DNA from: Photobacterium salinisoli
GTDB lineage: Bacteria > Pseudomonadota > Gammaproteobacteria > Enterobacterales > Vibrionaceae
Direction: 5' to 3'
Length of the DNA: 64,000 bases
NCBI RefSeq assembly: GCF_003614885.1
Contig: NZ_QZMS01000007.1
Span: 1,054,001 to 1,118,000, forward strand
Below the pieces are notes generated by a model. The model did no database searches, was not told where the DNA came from, and saw nothing but the letters and a program-made list of their open reading frames with translations. Positions 29,865 through 37,449 of the stretch are shown here, in pieces. Made by a program: the position numbers and the translations under genes. Every line of letters begins with the position of its first letter. Position 1 is the first letter of the stretch.

Positions 29865-32624
29865 TCATGGTTGGTTAACTTGCTGCTCCTGAACATTTTC
29901 AGGGATTCCCGGGTACAACCCGAATTCGCGAAGGTTCTCGACACCTAAAGCAACGAGATTAGAAACACGCTTGGTATTAATTGTTTTTTCACAAGGCTCT
30001 TTCAAAATGACGCCTGCATTTTTCAGCTGCCGTTTCAGTACCCGGTCTGACTTCACAGGTAAGCTGTCAAATGTCTGTTTCAGTGCTGGCGTCTGGCTGA
30101 GTTGCTGCATCATATGACTCGTCCGAATCAACAGGCACAGTTCTCCGTCCATCCAGTCAAAAAGATATGGATAGCGATACTGGCCAGAATCAATCTCACC
30201 CAAAATGACATGAAGAATCCAAACCCATGGTTCTCTTGTCGCATTGGTTTCACTGACATGAGAGTTCATCTCTGAAACCAGGTGCGATACAAATTTGCCA
30301 TACTTGGAGGACACACCGGTGAACTGACACAGCAGCTTCCATGCAAGTAATACGCAGCTGTAATTCTCAATCATGCGTTCTGCAGTACTATCGCTATTTA
30401 CCGAGCTGCGCTTTGTTTTCATGTACTCCAGACATTCAGTGAAGTGCTGACGCATTTCCTGACGGGTAAATGACGTCAGAAACTGAATCCACTCTTTCAC
30501 CGGAAATCTCGGCAAATCCTCAGGCAGCAATTCGCCTTTTCTGTTCGATAAATCAGACCGAATCAATTTGCCCTGCAGGCTTTGAACGGGAACATCTTCT
30601 CCCGCCAGCAATACCGGTGCAACACAGAGGAACTCAGTCATCTCTGAGCTGCGTTTCGATGTGGTGTACTGGTAGCTTTCCTGCAGTAAGGCAACAGCCC
30701 TATCAATCGTTTTCTGTTCCTGCGCACTGATTTCTTCCCACCCAACCGGGTGTGAGGTATGCCCGATTGACGTTACCAATCGAAATTCAGACTTCATGCT
30801 CTGGCTGGAAAGCATGGTGAAACCTATGCTTCTCTCAATCCGCTTAATCAGTGTCGACTTACCTGCTCCCTTATCCGCCTGAAGCGTGAAGTGCGGCCAG
30901 AAGCCCAGAAACGTTTTAATATGACATCCCAACCCCCAAACCAACGGAATCAATCCAGCGCTTTGTTTGAACGTCTTGCTGTACGCTTCGATGACCGTCT
31001 TGCCATCACTAGGGTGGCCAGAAATGAAGCGCAGGTTGTAATAAGGGCATTGCTGCTTGGGGTTCGTAAAGTAACAATCCGGGCCTTCATTAAAGATTGG
31101 TTTGCCTTCATGCCAGGCGAGGCCTACAAAGTTCACGGCTGAACGCGCGCCAATCTTGGTGGCCCTTTCCAGTATTGAAATCATCCGGCTGAATTTTCCC
31201 GGGTTAAAAATTCCCCCGCCAACACGGCGCCAGACATCAATGTTATAAAGCTGCTCCCTTTCAAGAATGAAACGAGTCAGTTCATAAGGTGAATCCGGCG
31301 TCTGAATTGAAGCTGAGTACACCTTATGGGCTTGCAGATCTTTCTCCCCAGTCATCGCTGCATTTGCAGAAGAAATCGTTACCTTCGAAAGCCCGGCGAT
31401 TCTGAAGCTGCATACGTCCTGAGGGATCTGTTGCTCCCCCTCTTCCTCGTTCTGAACAATCTTCAGAAAGCTCGTGAAGTCCTGCTTTGTCCGGAACAAC
31501 CCATACATATACTGGTCATGTTCAGGCAGAGGCAGACGCTTCACTCTGCCAGCAATGAACTTTCCTTCCTGCCCATAAACCAGCCATTGCTCCAGTCGCA
31601 ATAAAGCGAACTTGGTTTCCTGGGGGCCGTGTTTTCTCAGGTAATCGTTCAGATCGTTCACATCCTCCCATTGAGGAGTATCCTGCCGGACCAGAAAACA
31701 CGGTATATTCAGTGCAGTACACGCTTCATGGACCAGCCATGCGGCTTCCGGCCCCGGACGGTGCCCTTTGCGAGGTCCATCCTTAATCGGCGCATCATTG
31801 TCGAAACAACACACCACTTTCTTCCCTGCCAGAAAGCGCCAGTTAATGTCTTCCACCGCCAGCCCGCGGGTCGCAATTGCCGTTGTTGTGCCTTTACCTG
31901 TCCCCTCCGGATCAAATGCCGCCACTGCAGAAATGGCATTGATTGGAGATTCAACAACATAAACAGTTTTGGCTCTGCGCAGAGCCATTGCATCTGGAAT
32001 ATAGGGGTATCCACGCTTCTCTCCTTGCGCCTTGGTTTTCAGGTCTCCATTCAGTGACGGGTCAAAGTAGCGGTAATCAATCCCCATCACCTGTTTGCTC
32101 AAAACACAGCGAGCAGGGAAAGCAATAGCCGGGCCGCCATACCCTATTTCACCCGCGTTCTTCTTTGGATTTGTCCAGTCACTGAACCCAAACGCCCCAC
32201 GCTTTTGCATCAGGTCTATCACCGGTGCAGGAATTTTGCGTTCATCAAACAAATAGCCCCGCGCATCATTCGCCACAGCGATCTGCTTTTCAGTCAGCCA
32301 TTCCAGCTGTGACTTTTGCTGAGGCTGCTCTGGCGAGTCTGCCGGAATCCCGTATTCCTCATGAATCCAGCGCATTGCCTCGCTGGCATCTTCAGCACGG
32401 CCGCAATAAATCACCAGGTCGATACAGCTTCCCTTTTCCCCTGTGGTGTGGTCTTTCCACATCATGTGGCCAGCTTCTTTGGCAAAGAAAATGCTCACGC
32501 TCGGGTGCTTGTCTGTCCTGCCCGGTGCCCGGTAATTCCCATTCGGCTCAGGGCGTTCCATATCCAGCCGTTCAGCCAGATCGTGCAGGTCAATATCTCG
32601 TTTTAGCTTGTCTGCGGACGCCAT
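29865..32624 (-). CDS. phage primase-helicase
   Basis: 919 residues. The N-terminus resembles a CHC2-like primase zinc domain but with few Cys. A TOPRIM segment follows with VVESPINAIS and CCFDNDAP. The C-terminal half is a P-loop ATPase with DKGAGKST. It would prime and unwind DNA at the phage origin. The ATG at 32622-32624 with GGAGG upstream is chosen over a TTG five codons earlier. Overlaps the preceding small gene by 35 bases. Confidence 0.85.
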   Translation of the reverse strand: MASADKLKRDIDLHDLAERLDMERPEPNGNYRAPGRTDKHPSVSIFFAKEAGHMMWKDHTTGEKGSCIDLVIYCGRAEDASEAMRWIHEEYGIPADSPEQPQQKSQLEWLTEKQIAVANDARGYLFDERKIPAPVIDLMQKRGAFGFSDWTNPKKNAGEIGYGGPAIAFPARCVLSKQVMGIDYRYFDPSLNGDLKTKAQGEKRGYPYIPDAMALRRAKTVYVVESPINAISAVAAFDPEGTGKGTTTAIATRGLAVEDINWRFLAGKKVVCCFDNDAPIKDGPRKGHRPGPEAAWLVHEACTALNIPCFLVRQDTPQWEDVNDLNDYLRKHGPQETKFALLRLEQWLVYGQEGKFIAGRVKRLPLPEHDQYMYGLFRTKQDFTSFLKIVQNEEEGEQQIPQDVCSFRIAGLSKVTISSANAAMTGEKDLQAHKVYSASIQTPDSPYELTRFILEREQLYNIDVWRRVGGGIFNPGKFSRMISILERATKIGARSAVNFVGLAWHEGKPIFNEGPDCYFTNPKQQCPYYNLRFISGHPSDGKTVIEAYSKTFKQSAGLIPLVWGLGCHIKTFLGFWPHFTLQADKGAGKSTLIKRIERSIGFTMLSSQSMKSEFRLVTSIGHTSHPVGWEEISAQEQKTIDRAVALLQESYQYTTSKRSSEMTEFLCVAPVLLAGEDVPVQSLQGKLIRSDLSNRKGELLPEDLPRFPVKEWIQFLTSFTRQEMRQHFTECLEYMKTKRSSVNSDSTAERMIENYSCVLLAWKLLCQFTGVSSKYGKFVSHLVSEMNSHVSETNATREPWVWILHVILGEIDSGQYRYPYLFDWMDGELCLLIRTSHMMQQLSQTPALKQTFDSLPVKSDRVLKRQLKNAGVILKEPCEKTINTKRVSNLVALGVENLREFGLYPGIPENVQEQQVNQP

Positions 32625-32874
32625 ACAGCGAACCTCCAATGTCTTGCAAATTCACCCCAACTTCTACGGGGCCAAATCGCGCCGATAACTGGCGCTTCAA
32701 CTCGTTAAAATCGTCCGAACTCAATAACTCAGCTATCTCTGCGTGTTGGCTCTGAATGTGCTGCCAAACCAAGCGCTTCTTGTCGGTTGGTAATCTGCTC
32801 AAATTCACGCAGGGTGCCTGGAGCCGGCAAATGCACGGCTCCGGCCAGAAAGCTAAAGGGGATTTAAAGGCCAT
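32590..32874 (-). CDS. small hypothetical phage protein
   Basis: 94 residues from the ATG at 32872-32874. Aromatic N-terminus with Cys (FWPEPCICRLQ, then CVNLSRLP) and a charged helical tail. It starts inside the end of the upstream gene and ends inside the primase start, typical of a coupled early operon. Function unknown. Confidence 0.55.
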   Translation of the reverse strand: MAFKSPLAFWPEPCICRLQAPCVNLSRLPTDKKRLVWQHIQSQHAEIAELLSSDDFNELKRQLSARFGPVEVGVNLQDIGGSLYGVRRQAKTRY

Positions 32875-33151
32875 GAGCGATAATCCGCCGCAGCGATGCA
32901 GAAGCCACCCACAACTCATCGCTGAGCTGGCATCCATGAGTGATCCCCCGCTGAGTCACCAGTTCCGTCGGAATCTCGCTGATGCTGTCAGCATTCAGCA
33001 CAAGGTGACCTTGTTGCTGCCAGTTACGCAGGATTTCTGCATGGTCGCTATCGAAAGCCGACAATGAAATAAACCCCTGATTCTTCACCAGCTGTTGCTC
33101 CAGCCGCATCAGGCAACGCTGCTCGGTTAGCGTCATTCGGGTTGCAAACAT
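32864..33151 (-). CDS. hypothetical phage protein
   Basis: 95 residues with GGAG upstream. Basic helical start then a mixed domain; no family recognised. Part of the tightly packed early operon. Confidence 0.5.
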   Translation of the reverse strand: MFATRMTLTEQRCLMRLEQQLVKNQGFISLSAFDSDHAEILRNWQQQGHLVLNADSISEIPTELVTQRGITHGCQLSDELWVASASLRRIIAHGL

Positions 33152-33153
33152 GA

Positions 33154-33456
33154 TTAACGCTCCCCGCCCAAGTACTGAGCTGCTATGGCTTTATTCGGAT
33201 ACAGCTGATGGCGTGCCCACACAGAGTGACGATTCAATATCGCCAGCATGTCCGACACAAACTCACGCGGTACCCCTTCATGTCGTGTCCAGCATCGAAT
33301 CAAACCGGGATACTGGCCAAGCTCCCTTGCCACGTATTCATGCAGTTCGCGTTCTGTCGCTCTGCTATCAAACACATGCAGATTGATATTCCTTAACGCG
33401 GCATGCAGTGCCGCTCGCCTGAGTTCAACCACAATGGCTGAAAGTGACTTACTCAT
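33154..33456 (-). CDS. hypothetical phage protein
   Basis: 100 residues from the ATG at 33454-33456, chosen because GAGGAG lies upstream; the open frame runs 21 codons further. Helical, no recognised motif. Two bases separate it from the next gene downstream. Confidence 0.5.
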   Translation of the reverse strand: MSKSLSAIVVELRRAALHAALRNINLHVFDSRATERELHEYVARELGQYPGLIRCWTRHEGVPREFVSDMLAILNRHSVWARHQLYPNKAIAAQYLGGER

Positions 33457-33674
33457 CGCCCTGCTCCTCTGCACAACGAATACACCGCAATCTGCTGAAA
33501 CTGATTCACCTGAATGCATCCCTGACCGATTGGATTTAACTGAACACTGCCGTCCGGTTGCCGGATAATCGCTGCCAGTGGTGCGATATCTGCCGGCGAA
33601 CCTGAAACACTCACCAAATCACCACGTTTCAACCTTGCTGCAGCTCTATGCCCATCTAACATCAGTGAAAACAT
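33453..33674 (-). CDS. hypothetical phage protein
   Basis: 73 residues with a GDLVSVSGSP beta-strand pattern. GGGAGG precedes the start and the stop overlaps the next start by 4 bases. Function unknown. Confidence 0.5.
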   Translation of the reverse strand: MFSLMLDGHRAAARLKRGDLVSVSGSPADIAPLAAIIRQPDGSVQLNPIGQGCIQVNQFQQIAVYSLCRGAGR

Positions 33675-34336
33675 GTGCTAGCCTCCCTCATGGCTGATGC
33701 CAGTGATTCCTTATCCGGCATGGTGTAAATGGCTGTGGTCTTAATGTCTGAGTGGCCCAGCACCGCCTGTACACGTCGCAGCGCGTCCGGTGATGTTGCA
33801 CGTTCCAGATACCGCTTCGCCCAGCAATGCCGCAGCCAGTGCGGCGTGCCTTCCGGTACTTCTGCAGCCCGGCACCAGAGTTTGAAGCGATGCTGAAAGC
33901 TCCGGCGACTCATACGCTGACGGTTCCGACTAAGAAACAACGGCCTTTCTCCTCGTGGAGTATCCCAGTCCCAGCCCTCACTCATTTCGCGGTGAATCCG
34001 CAGCAATTCACGCAGTGCTTCAGTCGCCGATCGGTTCAGGGAGACCGGATGCTTCTTCTGGCCTTTGGCATTCACACTGTCGAAAACCAGATACCCTTCA
34101 TCCAGGCTCAGCTCTGCATCCAGAACCGTCAGGCCAATCATGGGTAAATCATGTTTGTTGGCCTTCTTCGGATCCGGCCCGGCCAGGACTCCCAAACGGA
34201 CAGCGGTTTCCCGCATCAGCAGCATCCAGTAGTAGTCACGCTTCGCATAAATGCAGTCGGTTAATTTGATGGTTTTGAACAGGCGCTTTTCTTCCTGCTC
34301 GGTGAAATAATGTTCAAAAACGGTTTGATGACTCAT
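33662..34336 (-). CDS. second tyrosine recombinase
   Basis: 224 residues, essentially only a catalytic domain. The expected active-site set is present: R47 (TAVRLG), H166 and R169 (HWLRH), H195 (LGHSD) and Y204 (TAIY). GGAGGT is upstream. It lies in the early operon between the CII-type gene and small genes, 6 kb from the main integrase. It could resolve dimers, act in regulation by inversion, or be a second integration enzyme; the context does not decide. Confidence 0.85.
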   Translation of the reverse strand: MSHQTVFEHYFTEQEEKRLFKTIKLTDCIYAKRDYYWMLLMRETAVRLGVLAGPDPKKANKHDLPMIGLTVLDAELSLDEGYLVFDSVNAKGQKKHPVSLNRSATEALRELLRIHREMSEGWDWDTPRGERPLFLSRNRQRMSRRSFQHRFKLWCRAAEVPEGTPHWLRHCWAKRYLERATSPDALRRVQAVLGHSDIKTTAIYTMPDKESLASAMREASTCFH

Positions 34337-34362
34337 GGCTTACCTCCGGGCTTCGCCTTCTG

Positions 34363-34848
34363 TTAATCCACAACCAGCGCACGCACGCGGCTTAGAAACT
34401 CCAGCGCTGCCGCGAAAGATTCCTGCAGAGCACGTTCAATGCGTTCGAACTCTTCACGCTGAATATCGCCATCTGCCAATGCTGCAGAAAGCTCGCGGTT
34501 TACATCGCCGACTTCGGCGTGCCAGTTACTGTATGAGTTCAGCAGTTCCAGATCGGAAATGGCTTGGTAATTCGCCAGGAAGTAAATGGAATGGTTCATC
34601 TCAGCGGCCAGTGCGCGCAGGATCTGCACATCGCCAGTGAGCTTCATTAAGGTGATCGCATCCATCAAACCAAGTTTGTGATGCTTCTGATTCGGATTGA
34701 TTTCGTTGGCCAGCACGCCCGCCCGTTTGTTCAGCTGATGTTCTAACAAACAAGTGTTATTAAACTGGCGCAACGTTTCACGGCAGGCAATGACAACCTG
34801 CGGATAGCACGGTTCCTCACGCATGGGCGTGATAGATGAAATGGTCAT
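34363..34848 (-). CDS. CII-type phage regulatory protein (Phage_CP76 family)
   Basis: 161 residues resembling the CII proteins of 186-like phages: a helix-turn-helix-like core with LNKRAGVLANEINPNQKHHKL and LMKLTGD. In phage 186 CII activates the establishment promoter of the repressor gene. Strong AGGAGGT before the start. Second gene of the early operon, which fits that role. Confidence 0.8.
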   Translation of the reverse strand: MTISSITPMREEPCYPQVVIACRETLRQFNNTCLLEHQLNKRAGVLANEINPNQKHHKLGLMDAITLMKLTGDVQILRALAAEMNHSIYFLANYQAISDLELLNSYSNWHAEVGDVNRELSAALADGDIQREEFERIERALQESFAAALEFLSRVRALVVD

Positions 34849-34920
34849 ATGACCTCCTGAGTTTAATTACGTTTTGTTTTTCAGGAGGCTGCGTTACACT
34901 TAACCGTAAGGATGAAATGG

Positions 34921-34940
34921 TGTGTGAGCCGTGAGCATAG
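34921..34940. repeat. 20-base repeat element, copy 2
   Basis: TGTGTGAGCC-GTGAG-CATAG, 18 of 20 identical to 28176-28195. It runs into a hairpin (GAGCATAGAGG-TTGCCG-CCTCTGCTC, 34933-34958) in the gap between the RHH-like and CII-type genes. Confidence 0.5.
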
Positions 34941-34993
34941 AGGTTGCCGCCTCTGCTCATCATCTGACGGTTAGTTGTGTCACAGCTTCCCGG

Positions 34994-35021
34994 GCCCTTC
35001 CTGATTGCCGTTAGGAAGGGC
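34994..35021. terminator. strong hairpin after the RHH-like gene
   Basis: GCCCTTCCT-GATTGCCGTT-AGGAAGGGC, directly downstream of the RHH-like gene on the minus strand. T-rich sequence flanks it on the plus side, and the minus strand continues with CCGGGAA, so a role as leaky early terminator is possible. Confidence 0.5.
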
Positions 35022-35029
35022 TTTTCCTC

Positions 35030-35218
35030 TTAGTCTTTTTCGTTCAATGGCGGTAATCCCAGCTCCTCTTCCTGTCGCTCCACAGCTTTTCGCAACAAAA
35101 TGCGAGCCATCTGTGCCAACTTACGCTCTTCTAACGTTGCCAAGCGCTCAACTCGCAACCTTAAATCAAGGTCACGGGTCGAAATAATGTCTGAATTCAG
35201 ACCTCGAGTCGTTATCAT
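35030..35218 (-). CDS. small ribbon-helix-helix-like protein, divergent from CI
   Basis: 62 residues from the ATG at 35216-35218 with AGGGTG upstream. The pattern strand (LDLRLRVERL), helix (LEERKLAQMARILLRKAVER) resembles Arc/MetJ-type DNA-binding proteins. As the first leftward gene opposite the CI repressor it occupies the place of Cro/Cox/Apl switches. The fold assignment is by eye. Confidence 0.55.
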   Translation of the reverse strand: MITTRGLNSDIISTRDLDLRLRVERLATLEERKLAQMARILLRKAVERQEEELGLPPLNEKD

Positions 35219-35238
35219 GTACTTCACCCTATATGTTA

Positions 35239-35323
35239 AGATTCATTTATTGACTAAGACCACATAATAATCCAAATATGGATTTGTTATCAACGAAACC
35301 AATGATAGATCCAAAATTGAATC
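35239..35323. promoter_or_regulatory. early operator/promoter region with repeated half-sites
   Basis: Between the divergent RHH-like and CI genes. AATCCAAATATGGATT (35269-35284) is near-palindromic, GATCCAAAATTGAATC (35308-35323) is a related imperfect palindrome, and GATTCAT (35240-35246) gives another half-site. The spacing and location suggest binding sites of CI and/or the RHH protein. Confidence 0.6.
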
Positions 35324-35348
35324 TAATCAAGCCGAAGAAGGTACAAAG

Positions 35349-36173
35349 ATGAATGATTTTGTGTCGAACCTCGAATTTCTGCTTGCGGGACGAAAGCAAA
35401 CTCCTTGGGGAAAAAGCTTAGGCTTCCCTAGCGCTACAATTTCCAGAATGTTTAATGGAGCTATTCCAGGAGACAAAGTCCTTTTCGCCATCAGACGATC
35501 AGAGAACGTCAACCTTGATTGGCTACTTACTGGTAAGGGACGTCCTTTCTACGTTGATCAAGTAAATACCGCTGAATCATTCTCTAAAACGGTTCACATC
35601 ATGCTTGAAGATGAGCCACATTTAGACGTATATGTCTGTAGCTTAGGGGAGCGAACTATCCTTGTTTTTGATCAAGAAGGCACTTGGTCCCATGCAGGAA
35701 GTAACCCGATTCACGTACACTTCCTTGAAGTCCTCGTCGGCCCAGGTAGTAAAGAACTTGCCGCGGTATTGCGAAACTTCCCACACCGCGAGCAAATCAA
35801 GATTCCACTGCTCTCTCCGGAAGATGAGGAATCCATCGCAACCGGACAGGTTGGAACCTATCGCCTTTTCGACAGTGAAGATGCATTGCTGGCCAACCAT
35901 AGACCGGCGAAAGACTCCGATCTGCAGTTTTATTCCCCAGAGACAGCAGGTACAACCAAACCTGCTGACGATGAACCTGTGAAGTTGGACCTAATGCGTA
36001 CTATCGTCGCACTGGTAGAAGACTGTGCCATTGAGCTAGGTGAAAACCTCAATAGTGACCAAAAATCCCGAGTGATCACCGCAGTCTATCGTCAGGCCGA
36101 TCGACTTGGTCTTCAACCTGAAGACTTAACGGCAGAGAACATCCGCACGGCCATCGACGTTGTTCGTGACTAA
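35349..36173 (+). CDS. CI-like phage repressor
   Basis: 274 residues. N-terminal helix-turn-helix of the phage CI type (GKSLGFPSATISRMFNG ending with LDWLLTGKG), then a long variable region and a C-terminal helical part. There is no clear LexA-type Ser/Lys self-cleavage site, so induction may not use RecA-driven cleavage. Divergent from the lytic early operon, so it should maintain lysogeny. Confidence 0.8.
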   Translation: MNDFVSNLEFLLAGRKQTPWGKSLGFPSATISRMFNGAIPGDKVLFAIRRSENVNLDWLLTGKGRPFYVDQVNTAESFSKTVHIMLEDEPHLDVYVCSLGERTILVFDQEGTWSHAGSNPIHVHFLEVLVGPGSKELAAVLRNFPHREQIKIPLLSPEDEESIATGQVGTYRLFDSEDALLANHRPAKDSDLQFYSPETAGTTKPADDEPVKLDLMRTIVALVEDCAIELGENLNSDQKSRVITAVYRQADRLGLQPEDLTAENIRTAIDVVRD

Positions 36174-36474
36174 TGCTTTCCTAACAACGAGGTGAGATTT
36201 TACTTTTTTCTCCCTCGCTATCTCTTCCAGTACCTGAAATGCCAGAGCAATGACCTTCTCCTCTGGCATTCTCACCTGATTATCTCTCTTATCATTTTGT
36301 GTCATTTATAACCTAAGCCGTTCTTTTTATTCTATATCCCTATGATGCGACGTGATTTTACCGCTACGCTCACGCGGATGAAGTGCCAGACGACACATAT
36401 ACCGAATCTGTAGACGGTTGAGTTACGCGCAGAGACAGTTTCGCTCAAAACGCACAAAGCCCGTCTCAGCCTGT
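36174..36474. other. gap after the CI gene with a nested hairpin
   Basis: 301 bases. AATGCCAGAG ... CTCTGGCATT (36238-36270) is a strong stem, and GAGGTGAG/CTCACCT arms flank it outside. This is the likely CI terminator or a structured leader. I do not trust the short frames here. Confidence 0.5.
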
Positions 36475-36804
36475 ATGATGCGCCGCAAAATGATGAAAGA
36501 CCGTTTGAAACAGGCCAGGAAGGCAGCGGGGTTCTCGAGAGCAAAAGTCGCCCAGGCCATGCACAAATCACCCTATACGGTGAAAGCCTGGGAAACGACC
36601 GAGCGCAAACCGCGAACCATGCGAGAAGTAAAAAGGCTGTGTTCGTTGCTGAATATTCGTGTTGAGTGGTATTTGGCGGGCGAAGGCCCGATGCGACCTG
36701 TGAAAACTGAAGCCCGGGAACAGGAACTGTTAGCTCTGTTCTCAGAGCTAACCGATGAGCAGCAGGAGGCGGTGCTGGGGATGTTGAGGGTGATGAGAAA
36801 ATAA
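36475..36804 (+). CDS. XRE-family HTH regulator in front of the Pycsar effector
   Basis: 109 residues from the ATG at 36475 (upstream codons lack a clear site). An XRE helix-turn-helix covers about residues 8-60 (FSRAKVAQAMHKSPYTVKAWE), followed by VEWYLAGEGP and a leucine-rich tail. Same strand as, and 56 bases upstream of, the PycTM-like gene, with a perfect inverted repeat between them. It may control the defence cassette, or be a second phage regulator. Confidence 0.65.
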   Translation: MMRRKMMKDRLKQARKAAGFSRAKVAQAMHKSPYTVKAWETTERKPRTMREVKRLCSLLNIRVEWYLAGEGPMRPVKTEAREQELLALFSELTDEQQEAVLGMLRVMRK

Positions 36805-36813
36805 TGCTAAATT

Positions 36814-36847
36814 TCTGACCATATGATAACGTGTGATTATGGTCAGA
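36814..36847. repeat. inverted repeat before the PycTM gene
   Basis: Perfect 10-base arms TCTGACCATA ... TATGGTCAGA separated by 14 bases, in the gap between the HTH gene and the effector gene. Shape and place fit a regulator operator; a terminator is less likely because no T-run follows. Confidence 0.6.
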
Positions 36848-36860
36848 ACTGGAATATTAC

Positions 36861-37430
36861 ATGAACGAGAAAACATCTATTCTGTTTGAATCACTAAAAC
36901 GTACAGATACATTTATTAACTCTGCTGATCTAAAAGCTTCTTTTACATTGGCTGCTGGAATTACTTTTCTGGGGATTTATGCAAGTATTTTCTACAACAT
37001 CGCAACAAGCGATGAACTATCAATACCTGCGCCCTACTTACTATCAGTTCTGGGCTTAGTTTTAGTCCCATGGGTCATTTGGTTTATAAAAGTAAAGAAA
37101 GTATTCACTCCTAATGTAAAATCATCCACAAATAAGTCGATAATCTCATTTGCATCAATTATTCAAACTCACGAATCACTAGAAGAATTTAAACAGCATT
37201 ATACAACAATCAAAGAACAAGATAATATATTTACACAAAGTGTGGAAAATGACTTACTAGAAAATCATTGGATTTGTTCTGATATATGCATGCAAAAGAT
37301 GAACAGCTTCAAATCAAGCCTTACTTTCTTCTGGTTATCTTTAGTTTCTTCGCTTTTAGGCATCTCTTTACTTCTTTTTATTTCTCAAGTTAACCTTATT
37401 TTTGAACTCGCCATCATGCAAATGACATAA
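36861..37430 (+). CDS. pycTM: Pycsar effector, PycTM-like membrane protein
   Basis: 189 residues. The N-terminal RTDTFINSADLKAS (14-27) leading into a first membrane helix (about 28-48) is the hallmark of the Pycsar effector/DUF5706 domain. Further helices lie at about 58-79 and 154-178. In known Pycsar systems a cyclic pyrimidine nucleotide made on infection binds the effector, which then permeabilises the inner membrane and stops phage spread. The gene is AT-rich relative to the phage structural genes and converges on the cyclase gene, 19 bases between stops. Usual Pycsar operons have both genes on one strand. Confidence 0.8.
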   Translation: MNEKTSILFESLKRTDTFINSADLKASFTLAAGITFLGIYASIFYNIATSDELSIPAPYLLSVLGLVLVPWVIWFIKVKKVFTPNVKSSTNKSIISFASIIQTHESLEEFKQHYTTIKEQDNIFTQSVENDLLENHWICSDICMQKMNSFKSSLTFFWLSLVSSLLGISLLLFISQVNLIFELAIMQMT

Positions 37431-37449
37431 GGGGCCAAAGCCCCTTACT

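Noticed and set aside
36332..36571. 79-codon minus-strand frame after the CI gene
   Set aside because: Overlaps the start of the HTH gene on the other strand, has no ribosome site and an unlikely composition.
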